From assembly GCF_003369915.1 (NCBI RefSeq), contig NC_046674.1, forward strand, positions 9,238,001 through 9,302,000: a stretch of 64,000 nucleotides of DNA, in the 5' to 3' direction. The position numbers and the translations under genes are program-made. This document shows positions 22,992 through 35,041 of the stretch, in pieces. The notes beneath the pieces were generated by a model, which was given only the letters and a program-made list of their open reading frames with translations, searched no databases and was not told the DNA's origin. Every line of letters begins with the position of its first letter. Within the stretch, counting starts at the first letter, position 1. This DNA is from Drosophila miranda (Eukaryota > Arthropoda > Insecta > Diptera > Drosophilidae).

Positions 22992-23600
22992 TCGTCGCCG
23001 GTCGTCGCCTGTCGCTCGTGCTGCGGAGTTGCCTCGGCCTCGGCCACCTCTTCGCCCTGCCCTAAGCTCAAGCCTCAAGGAACAAGCTCTCTCTTTCGAT
23101 GTTACGTGTTAATATTGAATTGTTTCAGTTTCTAAATGACCTCAGTGCAACAATGCCTGCAACAGAACGTTGGGAAACGTTGACTTCAAGGCTGCACAAC
23201 GAAGCGATGGCGTTCTATGGGATTCGATATGCGCCCTCGCTAGTCAGGTGGTGTATGGGGTGCAAAAGGGTGGTAGTACAAGTCAGAATTCAATCGGTTT
23301 ATACTATTTCTTTTTCGCAACTGCTTCTTTGATTGGACGAAAAGTGCATCGGGATGGGATGCTATTGATTTTCCCGCGCTTGGCAAAACCACAGTTAGAA
23401 CGCCCCACAAGGCGCAGTCACACACGAACACAGAAAGTACGGAAACACACGCGCGCTCACATAAACACATACTGGGGCATGGAAGATGCGGACAATGCAA
23501 TTTTAGTTTTGCACTAGACATCAAGGCCACAGAAGCAGACCCCACCAACCGAATTGTAGACTACTCAAGTGAAAAACATGCATTTTCATTTGAAGCTTAC

Positions 23601-23864
23601 CCATTTCATGTTTCTTTGCGGAAGACTCTGTCCCTCTTGCGGTGTTGCGAAATATTCGGCGTCTCTCTAGGCGCTTGTAAAGTGAGACTGGGAGAAAATG
23701 TCTGTCCTTGGTTGCGATTTTATTGCACTGAGTAAATAGCTCTCGTAGCGGGCACGTGATCAGCACTTTCATTAGATATCCTGCGGCGCCTTCAAACAAA
23801 TTATTTAGCAAACATTTGAAAATCGGAGAAATGCCATAATAAATAATTTATGAATGCAGTCTAG
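23601..23864 (-). other. Candidate distal first exon of Pop2
   Basis: On the minus strand this segment runs from just after a Motif 1-like word (CAGTCACACTG, complement of 23865-23875) to a donor GTAAGC at 23600 (GAAATGG|GTAAGC). No other minus-strand gene follows before Pop2, so I infer an untranslated first exon of Pop2. The GAAATG before the donor could open a short upstream frame. Transcript data would be needed to confirm it. Confidence 0.4.
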
Positions 23865-23955
23865 CAGTGTGACTGCGGATTTATTGACAGCATCTACGGT
23901 CTGACCCTCAGAAATATACCGAAAATACGTCACAGTATTCACGAAATAAGTGTAC
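23865..23955 (-). promoter_or_regulatory. Dispersed promoter repeat, 3' end only, copy C (Pop2 side)
   Basis: Read on the minus strand it contains CGGTATATTTCTGAGGGTC, AGACCGTAG and CAATAAATCCGCAGTCACACTG-type sequence ending at 23865. This is the last 90 bases of the promoter repeat, with Motif 6-like and Motif 1-like words. It points towards Pop2. Sequence beyond 23955 does not match the rest of the repeat. Confidence 0.6.
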
Positions 23956-25700
23956 ACGAGCTAAATTAGGGATGATATTCGTATGAAACCGATAAGAACA
24001 TTTCTGCTAGCAAAACATTTTTGCTAGCGGCTGTACGCGGGCAATATTCAGTACCAAATAATGAAATACCGATAAGAACTAAAAAAGCTGATTGAATGGT
24101 ATTTTGCTGGGCACGACCACTAGACGACCTTTTTTTTATCAAGGAATAAAGATCAAGGATATTTTCTAAACACATATATATATGCTATATTCTTAACTAT
24201 TTGTGGGCCCATCTGGTCGTTCCAGATCCTTGATCCAGTCATATTTCCCCGATTCTTTGCAAGGATTATTTTTGAATAGTTTTATTCATCAAAAAATAAC
24301 TTAGTATAAATGAATAAAAAAGTGGGAAACATATCCAAGCATTCCTGCTTGCTTTCATACAAAATTTTAATTTTTCACTGATTTTATTTATAAACAAATA
24401 AAACAGTGTAACCGTAGAGCGTGCACATCTGGTCTCAATCTGCCTAACCGACAGAAAATTTAGTTGATCTGAGTACTAGGTTTTTTGCTAGCAAAACTTT
24501 TTTCGAATCTGAGTATTAGGATTCAACCTAATCTCTCTTTGCAAGTACGGTCTTATTGATTGTGCCGACCAGGGCTGCACGCTCAAGAAGCTAGTTGGCG
24601 CCAGCTGTTCGTAAGCCCCACAACAAAACTAGTTTATTTGGCGAATTTCACCGGTAAAAAAAATGTAATTCTCTCTTAATTTTCAATGAAAAATTTATAA
24701 TGAATGGGTACCTGTGCGCTTGTGATTGTCTTATAAATTAACTGCATTGAACAGCTACTGTTTGGTGTCGGCGTCCCATTGCATATGTGTGCGGGTGTGT
24801 GTGTGCTACTTTCTTCCACCTTGGCCCCCAAAATCCCAGAAGAGATACATAAATACATATGTACTTAGCTAAATTTATAAATAAACCCAAGTAAACAATC
24901 TTGTTCCCTTGTTTTCGAGAGTTAACACGAAATTTTCAACTGAGTGCTAACGAAAACTAGTTTTGTTGGTCATGAAAGGCATTGACCAAACAAAAAAAAA
25001 AAAAAACACGCAGATTCCATCACGCATCCGTCTGTCAACAATCAACCGACAATTACAGTGCGTCTCTCCATCCTCTCGACTGCGTGGCTTTAGGGGAGAA
25101 CTGATTTCACTGATTTCTCTAAAAGGTTAACAGACTTTAACTTTATGGCTTACATATTTACGTGTGGCGTACAGGGTGTTAGTTTTTCCGGCCCTTATCT
25201 TTTACGTGACGCGAAATTCCTTCCTCATTGAATTCGGGTGCTGATAAAAACGATTGAATTGAATTGGCATAGACATTTTTCAATGCCGGTAATGAATGTT
25301 CTTATCTCGTGTCCTTGGCATGTAAATTAATGGGTTAACAAGTTCATAGCCGCAGTCGCCCAAACCAATTCCACAAACCCCATCACTAAAAATTCTGTTT
25401 GTTCTTTGTAAACGCTCTGTTAAGCAAATAAATATAATAGAGTTTCTCTTGTAAAGTGATTTATAATACAGTTAAATTGTTCAAAATTGTAAGGTAATTG
25501 TTAACACGCAATTTACATAACATTATCATGAAAGGGTGAATCTCAATTGTATATAAATCATTTGCCAAACAAAGAAACTCATTTGTCCATACGTATATTC
25601 CTTAATTGTTTAGATCGAATTGAGCACGTTTTAAGCGAACCCAACCAATACTTTCAACTCTCCCACTTGTTGAGCTAATTGGGACGGTCGTGTGATCAAT
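23956..25700. other. Intergenic region between Pop2 and the SLC26-like gene
   Basis: I see no gene. The region is AT-rich, has an A run near 24991-25007, and short repeats of TTTTGCTAGCAAAA-like words (24004-24030 and 24485-24500). The two genes are divergent, so regulatory sequence for both is expected here, but I can name no site. Confidence 0.4.
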
Positions 25701-25754
25701 GATTCTATTCTGTGATCACAGTTCTTCGGGCACGCGAGCAACAATCGAACCGTC

Positions 25755-26679
25755 AGTTCGCTCATTCTTGGGCCAGTGCCCAAAGCGTTCAACAGCTTTT
25801 CGGAATCGAATACAATGCTCGCAGAGCTTCTAGCAGTTTAGAACGCTATCGAACGTGCTCTGCGGTTAAACAACAACGAAACATTTGTGCAAATACTTAC
25901 GTGAGTTTTATGAGGGGTTTAGAAATTGTAGTGTTGAAGCTACTGATATGACGGTATGGCCTAGCATTTGGTTGAAATGCCTTGGAATTGGCCGGATTAC
26001 GCATTCTTATTGTCAGCATCAGTGTGTTACCCTGGCCGAAATAGGTGTACCGAATTTATTACTTGACGGTTCCTATACGCAAAGACGTAAGCGTTCCCGA
26101 CCCTGTACAACAATTGTTATCATTATGTGCTTGTGTCTGTGTAGGCTATCACTTAGTCTTTTTCTATACAAAAAAATGATTTTGCCTGAATCTGCCTTAA
26201 ACTGTATGAATATGTATACACATACATACATATTATATGTAAGTCGGAACCACCAAGATTCGGTTTGCCTATATCAAGTTTAATATGTCTAAGCGTAGCT
26301 CAATCGTTACAAATAATTGCTAGAGCTGTCATCAGCCAGTCTTTGTTTTTTTTTCATTTCACACAGATTATGCAGATTTTATCCAGCATTCGATATTAAC
26401 TCAATCCCTCTCTTTCCTTAACAAAAAGAAATATTTATTCTGTCCCTGCCTTCCATTCAACTGTTAATAGTCAATACCATTTTGATGGGATTTGCTATCA
26501 CGTATGGTATATGACTTTTATGACTATGCAAAGTGCGTGTTGTGTTGTGATGATCAAGTCGTTGAACCTCAGTGTTAGATCTTTTGAAAAGCCCAAACCC
26601 ACTTACAATATCTGCCCTGCTCTCGATCCTCTGCCGTGAATCTGATTATTATATCCATATAATGCCTTTTCCATTGCAG
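25755..26679 (+). other. 5' UTR exon and intron of the SLC26-like gene (inferred)
   Basis: An initiator-like TCAGTTC lies at 25753-25759. A donor GTGAGT follows at 25901 (ACTTAC|GTGAGT) and an acceptor TTGCAG ends at 26679, twelve bases before the start ATG. I infer an untranslated first exon of about 150 bases and an intron of about 780 bases. No TATA box or clear DPE was seen. Confidence 0.4.
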
Positions 26680-26690
26680 ACCAATCAATT

Positions 26691-28936
26691 ATGACCCTGA
26701 AGGATTGGGGATATCGATTGTTTCCGGGTCTTAAGTGGCTGCATGGCTATACCGGCCAAGATGCGGTGGCCGATATGATAGCTGGGGTTACTGTTGGGCT
26801 GACGGTGCTGCCCCAGGGACTGGCCTATGCCACACTGGCGGGCCTGGAGCCTCAGTACGGCCTGTACTCGGCTTTCGTTGGTGGAATTGTCTACGCTTTG
26901 CTTGGCAGCTGTCGACAGGTGACCATTGGGCCGACGGCTTTGCTCGCCTTGATGACCAGCCGGCACACAGGCTTCGGACTGGGCTCGGGACCGGCCTACG
27001 CCATTCTATTGTGCCTCATCTCGGGTGTGGTGGAGATGGGTATGGCTGTGCTGAAGCTGGGTGCACTGGTGGACCTCATTTCGCTGCCGGTGACAGTGGG
27101 TTTCACTTCGGCCACGGCTGTTATAATTGGCACATCTCAACTAAAGGGCCTATTGGGATTGCGTGGAGGTTCGGGATCAGATTTCATCAATACCATGCGC
27201 TCCGTGCTGGGGAACCTGAGCCAGGTGCGACGCGGTGATGTTACCCTGGGACTGGTTTCCATAACGGTTCTACTGCTGTTGCGGGTGAGTAGGATTCATC
27301 CAGTTGGACTCGTACTTGGAATATAACATAGACTCTTTTGAACAGAAACTAAAAGACGTGAAGTTTGCTGGGCGAGTCCGCAGCTTGAGGGCACAGCAAT
27401 TGATTAGCGGCACCATTTGGGTGATAGCCACTGGTCGAAATGCTCTGGTGGTTCTCGTGACCAGTGTGCTGGCCTACAGCACGTGTAAGCAGATGGACAC
27501 CTGTCCGTACATCCTCACTGGAAAGGTAAAGAGCGGCCTGCCTAACATCACACTGCCCAAGTTTGAGACCACAATTTTGGACAAAAATGGCACCGAGCTT
27601 ACGCAGAACTTTGAGCAAATGGTAAGAGTAAAATTAAATATGAAATATCACGTCACATCTCTCTTTCTTCCTCTCACACTTTTTAGGTGTCGGAGCTGGG
27701 GCCCTCGATGCTAATATTGCCCATTATTGCTGTGCTCGGAAACGTGGCCATCTCTAAAGCATTTGGTGGTGCCGGACTGAGTGCCACCCGGGAACTGGTT
27801 GCCCTCTCTATGAGCAACATTTGCGGTGCCTTTTGCAGCTCCATGCCGGTCACGGGCTCCTTCTCGCGCAGTGCTGTCAATCATGCCAGTGGGGTGCGAA
27901 CACCGCTTGGTGGCTGCTACACAAGCGTGCTGGTCCTTCTGGCACTGGGCCTGCTGGCACCGTACTTCCAGTACATACCGAAGGCCGCTCTCAGTGCGGT
28001 CATCATCTCGGCTGTGATATTTATGATTGAGTTTGAGGTCATCCGACCACTGTGGCGTTGCAGCCGTCGGGAGCTACTGCCAGGTGCCATTACCTTTGTG
28101 ATGAGCCTGGCTGTGGGTGTGGAGATTGGGCTGTTGCTGGGCGTTGGTGCGGATGTAGCCTTCCTGGTCTACCGCGCAGCACGACCCGTTCTGAGTGTGT
28201 CCAAGCTGCAAACCATCAATGGCATCAACTACATATTGATTCGTCCCAAGCACAGCTCGCTCTACTTTCCTGCCATCGAGTGGGTTCGGTCTGGCATCTC
28301 TAAAGCCTTGACGACGCATGGAACTGCGCCGGTGGTCCTGGACTGCGCTCATGTGCATGGTAAGCTTAAGGATCTTAATTGGTCCTTAGACGCGTCGGAG
28401 ACTAATGCTCGTTCTTGTAGATTTTGATTTCACTGCCGCGCGAGGCATGGGGTCGCTGCACAAGGAGCTGGCTAAAGCGAACGTTCCATTGTTCTTGATG
28501 AGCGCTCACAAGGATATCGGGGTCATCCTGAAGGAGTCAACCAGCATTGATTTCCCCACGATAGACTGTCCGGATGACTTGGAATGCATTTTGGAACAAA
28601 GTGAGCCCCATTCGAGCTCTCCCACTTTCATCTCTGGCTTTCCACCCAATCAACATTATTATGGCTCTCATTTCCTTTCATTTACAGCTTGTACCTCTGT
28701 TTAATCACCTGCTACACCCACCACCCACTCCATCTGCACGCACACCTTTCAGCCATCTAGTCTTGATTTTGGTCCAGCTCTGTAATTGGAATTTTCTTTT
28801 TGCAGCGCCCGACTACGAGCTTCACTTGCAGATTGCAGCTCCTCTTGTGGAATCTCGAATTAGCCGTGGAATAAGCGATGCAGTTGACGCGTGCAGTCCA
28901 AGCGAACTAAGTAGACTCAATGGAAAATCGACTTGA
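26691..28936 (+). CDS. SLC26-type (SLC26A11-like) sulfate/anion transporter
   Basis: Join 26691-27284, 27346-27621, 27687-28359, 28421-28600 and 28806-28936: 617 residues, all junctions in frame. It is a multi-pass plasma or organelle membrane anion exchanger or channel. The start MTLKDWGYRLFPGLKW is followed by the first membrane core segments. The family signature is visible in VLPQGLAYATLAGLEPQYGL, then VGGIVYALLGSCRQVTIGPT. A second core half includes SKAFGGAGLSATRELVALS and SMPVTGSFSRSAVNHASGVR. A C-terminal STAS domain runs from about residue 420 (RPVLSVSKLQTINGINYILI) through VVLDCAHVHDFDFTAARGMG to the end. Length fits SLC26A11-type proteins. I do not know which D. melanogaster paralogue it matches. 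An acceptor TTTACAG ending at 28687 would instead give a short ending (TCTSV and stop) that lacks the last part of STAS. Confidence 0.88.
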
Positions 28937-29289
28937 ACTGCGAAAGTCGGAAAGCAAAGCTCATTTGATTGTACTTAAGTATACGTTTCATGCGTTCAGC
29001 AGAAGGCACAAATAGTTGTAAGAATTCATTTTTGATATTTGTTCCCCGGTAATATTCCTGTACAAAAGATTGGCCTCTCGTATTACACAGCTCTCTAGGC
29101 TTCCAGCGGCATGCAGTATAGTATTTAAAGATATCACCATTTCATTTACAACAACTGTCATTCCTTTTTCCCCATTTTGTAGTATTCGAATAGATTAGAC
29201 ATAATTTGTATATACAGATACATAGTTAAGTTTATAATCGTTTAAATTTTATCTACTGCTATATTAAATTGTTTATAACTGAATCAAAG
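28937..29289 (+). other. 3' UTR and flank of the SLC26-like gene
   Basis: AT-rich sequence without an ORF of note. I found no canonical AATAAA. ATTAAA near 29262 is a candidate poly(A) signal. Confidence 0.35.
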
Positions 29290-29520
29290 ACTGTTCAGGT
29301 TGGGGGTTGGATATGTCCCAAAATTGCGTTTTTCTCGATTTTTACGAGAAACCCAAAACGCATAATCATAGAGAATGACCTTATCTACCAGAAAGAAGAA
29401 TTGAACTTGCAGTGGCTCCGCAACCCCTTAAAGGCCCTTATTTATTATCTCTCTCTATCCCACTCTTAATCGTGCAGTATGCGGACGGAAGCGAGATAGC
29501 AATATAGCTGGTCTTGGTAT
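29290..29520 (+). mobile_element. Degenerate fragment of a mini-me/Helentron-like element
   Basis: CATAATCATAGAGAATGACC, TTATCTACCAGA and TTGCAGTGGCTCCGCA follow the order found in, or expected for, the element at 39.7-40.4 kb, which has AATTTCCAGTGGCTACGCAG. The rest is diverged, and no ends or GTCY tract are seen. This is an old fragment. Confidence 0.5.
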
Positions 29521-30009
29521 GAGAAGAGAGAGAGATAGAGACAAATTTAGCGGAATAAAAAGCAGTAGCCGAGAGCCAAGATCCAAAAAAAAGGTGATTA
29601 TATAGAAAGACGATAAACGAACTGTAAGAATTAACACTAGAACATAATTAGCGGTCGTGTTTCCCACTTTCCCCCTATGTTGAAAAGTATGAGGATGGTA
29701 TATAAGCCGCATATTCAACGTAATTTAACGTGAACATTCAACTACTGCCCAAAGTACCCAACACCTATCTCAAGAAAGACTAAAAGACCTTCCCGAAACG
29801 TTCTGTCGCAAAAACAGTTTGAAAAACCTACTTACTTAAATTTGAAACTTAAATGGACATCAACAATTAAGGTCAATTTTATGTATGAAAAACATCGTAA
29901 TGTTTTTTTTTAAATTGATTTATAATTGGAGGTAATAATATGTGAGCAGAAACAAAACCATTTACCATTTAGTTTCCAGTCAAAACCACAGTGGAAAAGT
30001 ACGTGTAGA
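29521..30009 (+). other. Intergenic region upstream of the DUF1091 pseudogene
   Basis: There is a short GA-rich tract near 29524-29541 and a T run near 29903-29911. I see nothing else that I can name. Confidence 0.35.
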
Positions 30010-30587
30010 ATGCATAGTAGGGTCGTCTTTAGGATCTTGTGCGGCCTGCTTTGGGCGCAACTCTCAGAGAGCAACTCCTTCAGGATCAAGAATGTGATGT
30101 GTGAATCCTTTGACACATCCTCTGCGGACTTCACTCGCTGCGAGATGAAGATCGTGCGACGGGGCGTGGCCGCGTTTTATATACTGCACCAGCTTCCCAT
30201 AACCAGTGTGGAACTGAATTTTTCGCTGTACAAGCGATCAAATGGCTATCGACCGTATCTGTTCAATCAGACCCTTGATTATTAATCCACTGGCGCATCC
30301 ACTAATCTATATGATGCACAAGACCATCTTCCACGCGTCCAACATGAATCACTCGTGTCCCTATAATGTGAGTGAGTGGCTGCCTAACACAAAATTTTGG
30401 AATCCATTCATTGAATTCGTTGCTGTTCTATTGACCTCACGACTTGGTAGTGGACGGTATGATGTATGAAAAGAATGACTTCCAGGATCTACCAGTGCCC
30501 AATAGGGAATACATGTTAAATGTGAAAATTGCATTCTACAAAAAGTATCGTATATTATTTAAGATATTCATTGAGAGAAGTGACTAA
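30010..30587 (+). pseudogene. Broken DUF1091-family gene
   Basis: The start MHSRVVFRILCGLLWAQLSES looks like a signal peptide, followed by RIKNVMCESFDTSSADFTRC, then SVELNFSLYKRSNGYRPYLF, the usual DUF1091 pattern. The frame stops at TAA 30283-30285 after NQTLDY, where the family normally continues with a C-x-F motif. The next part, INPLAHPLIYMMHKTIFHAS and NMNHSCPYN, lies in another frame, which suggests a small deletion. A donor GTGAGT at about 30369 is in the usual place, but before the last coding part (HDLVVDGMMYEKNDFQD, to TAA 30585-30587) the expected AG acceptor reads CT. Two independent lesions make it a pseudogene or allele-specific null. Family members are insect secreted proteins of poorly known function. 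Confidence 0.72.
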
Positions 30588-31260
30588 TTGTGGCGATAAA
30601 AACCCGATGACATCCATTGTTTGGCACTAGTCTCCCAAAGCTTACTTTAGAAGCCAAATAGAAACGAAAATTAACCAACATCTGGACCTCTCCTACTAAG
30701 TGAAGAGACCGCAATACTATACACTGTTTTACATATTCCAATCTCTGAATCTCTGATGAGTGCCACAAGTAGGACTTAACTGACGTAAGATCGACGTAGA
30801 TCGAAGACTACAAAAAATAATTGGGGCCATGCGTTACTTATCCCATAAATATTCCTTTCCTCTAAAAATCCATCAGTTTAATGGGTGGTATAGTATAGTA
30901 TATATAATAATATATAACTGAAGGAGCATGACGCATCGAGGGTAGGATTTTCACAGTCACCAAAATTGAGGCCCACGTTAAAACCTAAAAGTGAAAATAT
31001 TTTCAATGGTTTCCCCATAGACGAGAGCACACTCAAAGAAATCTCCTTACCAAATGGGATCACATGGGCCCATGGCGGAAATCCAAACTGTAGAAGTGAA
31101 TTACGGACGTAAAAGACTATGTATCCCGGGTTGAAAGGCATTCTTTTGAGTTTCTACTTTCTGTAGCTTAGCTTAGCTTATTTTACACGTGATCAAGTAT
31201 TATTTGGCTTGTCAGATTTTAGTCGTTCAAGCGCACGAATTATACATTTTAGTAATTAAA
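30588..31260. other. Intergenic region between the DUF1091 pseudogene and the SPEF1-like gene
   Basis: I see no certain gene. A minus-strand frame from 31141 with splice-like signals is discussed under rejected items. Short CTTAGCTTAG repeats lie near 31165. The promoter of the SPEF1-like gene should be at the right end, but no core motif is clear. Confidence 0.35.
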
Positions 31261-31815
31261 ATGAACAAAAAATTGTGTAAAAGTATTTTGTTTAAGAAAC
31301 ATTTGGGTTTAGTCACGAACGATTGTCAGTTTACTGGGATAACGTCGAGCATCCGTTGTCTGAGGGAGAAGGAGCGCGACGTGCTAGATGAGTGGCTTGT
31401 TAAAAATAACATCGTGCTAGATGCCCGTACACGCCGCGAGTTCTCGGACGTGCTGCCTGTGGCAAAGATCATGAAGAAAAAGTATGGCCGCCTGGTGCAA
31501 CTGCAATACTATGTTCCCCGCAGCAGCCAAGCCTTGAAGTTGGTCAATTGGATTGTCTTCAATGAAAAGGTCCTTAAGTGCTTACATGTCAACCTTTCGA
31601 GAGAAACCATGGAGGACTTGTCTAAGGGAAGTACTTGGGCACTCGATTCGCTGCTGTATTTTATTGCAACAGGCAAAAATCCGGGCTTGGGACGCTTCGT
31701 GGCTAGGCCGCGCTCGTTCAGCATGCCCAAGCAGCAGATAGTTCGATGTGATCCGGACTCTGTCTCTCTTCCATGTCTCTTTATAAATAAAAATTCATTC
31801 AAGAATGGATTTTAG
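31261..31815 (+). CDS. SPEF1-like calponin-homology (CH) domain protein
   Basis: A single coding exon of 184 residues. I chose the ATG at 31261 (MNKKLCKSILFKKHLG) because upstream in-frame sequence has no family likeness. The core, from RCLREKERDVLDEWLVKNN (about residue 33) through RREFSDVLPVAKIMKKKYG, YYVPRSSQALKLVNWIVFNE and KVLKCLHVNLSRETMEDL, follows the N-terminal CH domain of SPEF1/CLAMP, which binds microtubules in cilia and flagella. The human protein has a longer C-terminal coiled part that is missing here, so this is a short paralogue. A testis role is inference. The stop TAG is directly followed by a donor GTACGT (31816); an acceptor TTTGCAG ends at 31896, giving a 3' UTR intron, with AATAAA near 31921. 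Confidence 0.75.
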   Translation: MNKKLCKSILFKKHLGLVTNDCQFTGITSSIRCLREKERDVLDEWLVKNNIVLDARTRREFSDVLPVAKIMKKKYGRLVQLQYYVPRSSQALKLVNWIVFNEKVLKCLHVNLSRETMEDLSKGSTWALDSLLYFIATGKNPGLGRFVARPRSFSMPKQQIVRCDPDSVSLPCLFINKNSFKNGF

Positions 31816-31896
31816 GTACGTATTATCTCTTTGCATTTAGAGATTTTGACATTATTTCAAATTTGTCGCCTACAATTTTTTGTTTCTCATTTGCAG

Positions 31897-32369
31897 AGCG
31901 CTGTGACTGAAACCCAGATTTAATAAATTATTATTTTATAATTATATGAATCAACAAAATCAACGAAAACATATTACACACTTGTGATAATTTTGATTGC
32001 TATGGAGTAAGAAAATGTAAGGGAAAATCGAGAAAAGCAGTAACAACAGTAAATCAAAACAAAAAAAATCACCGGCTTTCTGCTGTGTGTTGTTGTTTTA
32101 AATGATCGCAGCATTGTATTTGATATTATTTAGCTAATTTTCCCTTGAGTTGCATTTAGGCATACGATTCCCTTAATGGTTTGTTAGACAAAAGGAGAAT
32201 GAATAAATGTTTGTCATGCAGGCTATAATGAATGAAATGACGGATTTTATAAACTTTTTTTACGTATGCAAAAATAGTCTAAATTTTAAAGCTATCTCAA
32301 CGAAACTTAAAGCGATCTCTTAAACGAATTAATGAAAGAAAATACAAATGTGCATACTCCGTAAATATG
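31897..32369 (+). other. SPEF1-like 3' end and AT-rich intergenic sequence
   Basis: The first bases are the last untranslated exon with AATAAA near 31921. The rest is AT-rich and I see nothing in it. Confidence 0.35.
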
Positions 32370-33118
32370 TTGTTGATGTGTAGCAAATGATGTAGCAAAT
32401 GTGTAGTTGCCATGTAAAAAATTTACATTTTAGATGTCCATTTTTATTTAAACATTTTGTTTTCATCAATCTTGTAGAAAATGTATTAATCAATCGGATA
32501 TAATGATGTGTTCAGAGGTGAGTGTCCTAGCTAGCTACTTATATTCAGCCGAATATCAAAATCGAGGAGTATGACTTCCGATCATGGATAGCGAACGATA
32601 AGCCCATTGTGGACCGATGGATATTAAAATACACTCCAAGCAGTTCAATTTTTAAGTTCAGAGGAAAGATTATTAGATAGCATGCTAATATAACAAGAAT
32701 TTACAATCAGTAATATTTTCCGCCATTTACCTCAAGTCGTTGAAGTGTTTAAATAGAGGGGGGTTAAGTGGTCTAAGTTCAATTTCCTTTCGATATACGA
32801 GATCGTTGTTGAGGTACCAAAATTTAAGCAAAAACAATCAAAGCAATAGCCGTAGCAGGAAAACAAATCAAGTAATTAAAACATGCCAGTCAAGTAGAAA
32901 AATTGATTCATTATTCGGATAAAATTATGTGGGCAGGGCTGAGAGTTATATCTAGCTAATAATAATCGACGGAATATCAACCACGAGGAATATGTATAAT
33001 AGAACTTGAATTCGTCAGTATATTTACAGTATATTTTTAAAATGAGACGGTATATGTTGGTATATTTCTGATGGTCAGACCGTATATTTGATCAACAAAT
33101 CCGCCGTGACACGGCTCT
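32370..33118 (+). promoter_or_regulatory. Dispersed promoter repeat, copy D (upstream of RpS9), interrupted
   Basis: The 5' part (about 32370-32585) has TGTAGCAAATGTGTAGTTGC, CTTGTAGAAAAT, CAATCGGATATAATGATGTG and CTAGCTAGC. After about 300 unrelated or partly duplicated bases, a second stretch (about 32885-33118) repeats GTAGAAAA..CGGATAAAATTATG and runs through AGAACTTGAATTCGTCAGTA, GAGACGGTATATG and GATGGTCAGACCGTATAT to a decayed Motif 1 word, CCGCCGTGACACGG. It points to RpS9, whose inferred start lies within 15-25 bases of its end. Structure and order match copies A and F. Confidence 0.65.
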
Positions 33119-33124
33119 AGTCCA

Positions 33125-33142
33125 CCTCTTTCTTCTTTCGCC
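33125..33142 (+). promoter_or_regulatory. TCT (polypyrimidine) initiator of RpS9
   Basis: CCTCTTTCTTCTTTCGCC is the kind of pyrimidine initiator that fly ribosomal protein genes use in place of a standard Inr. It lies just after the promoter repeat. A short untranslated exon follows, with a donor GTACGT at 33159 and an acceptor TTTGCAG ending at 33345, 20 bases before the ATG. Confidence 0.65.
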
Positions 33143-33365
33143 AATCGCCAACCGAAACGTACGTAAAAATTCCCGTGTGCAAGATTCAGAACATATACAG
33201 TAAAATAGGTGAAAATGTGAAAAATATTGCTAGCCAAGACTGTGTTAGGCTTCAACAAACAGCTAAATAGATAGTTCAGAGAAAAATCTATTTGGATGTT
33301 TGAGATTGCTCGAGATTGAAATCTAACCTTACATTTGCTTTGCAGACGGTTGAATTGTTGGAATC

Positions 33366-34419
<1,054 letters not shown>

Positions 34420-34898
34420 GCTATGGTAGCCTGCCAATTCGACTATATGGCGCAAAATTTTATACAGTTCAAACTTTGTTTTACACAATAAATGTAAAAT
34501 GGCCAAAAGTTGACGTGGCTTTAATAAGATGAAATGGAGAGACTCTTGGTTTAAATATATTTTATGTTTTAGCCTTTTGGCGCTGCTGACGTCCTCCGTT
34601 TTAGGGGAGGGCAGGCGCTTCATTGTTCTTGGGGCAAGACAAAATTCATATTTTCAATAAAGTGCGCCCACTTTAAATTGATGTGCTTGTCTCCCAGTTG
34701 AATTTCCACTGCTGCTAAAAACCTATCGATGCTACAGCTGTCAGAAGTAACATATCAATAACTTGATTTTACCCGTAACAACGCAACACAAATAATATTC
34801 AACAATAGTTTAAATTGTTGAAAATTCCGAAAAGTACTCGATGCATAATCAATTAATTATACTATAACGAAAAGGTGCGTGCATTTTAAGCAAAATAG

Positions 34899-34937
34899 AC
34901 ATCGATAGTACCATTCGTGCTCCGATAGTACTATCGG
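34899..34937 (+). promoter_or_regulatory. DRE/BEAF-type cluster with a 16-bp perfect palindrome
   Basis: ATCGATAGTA (34901-34910) is followed by CCGATAGTACTATCGG (34922-34937), a perfect palindrome carrying two inverted CGATA words. Another TATCGATG lies at about 34725-34732. CGATA and TATCGATA are the words bound by BEAF-32 and DREF. The cluster is about 105-140 bp upstream of the ATG of the LRRC59-like gene and separates it from RpS9. Confidence 0.6.
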
Positions 34938-35041
34938 TGTTCTTGCCGTCTCTGCCGTCCGGCTGTGTTTTGATTCGCAGTTTTGCGGCACTTGCTTGTT
35001 ATTTTTTAGAAACGGAAATCGGCATAGATAGTCCTTATAAA

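Noticed and set aside
30820-31141. Minus-strand frame starting MPFNPGYIVFYVRN with a GTAAGG..TTTTAG intron-like stretch
   Set aside because: It would give about 65 residues ending in AT-rich sequence, with no recognised family. It may be a decayed gene, but support is too thin.
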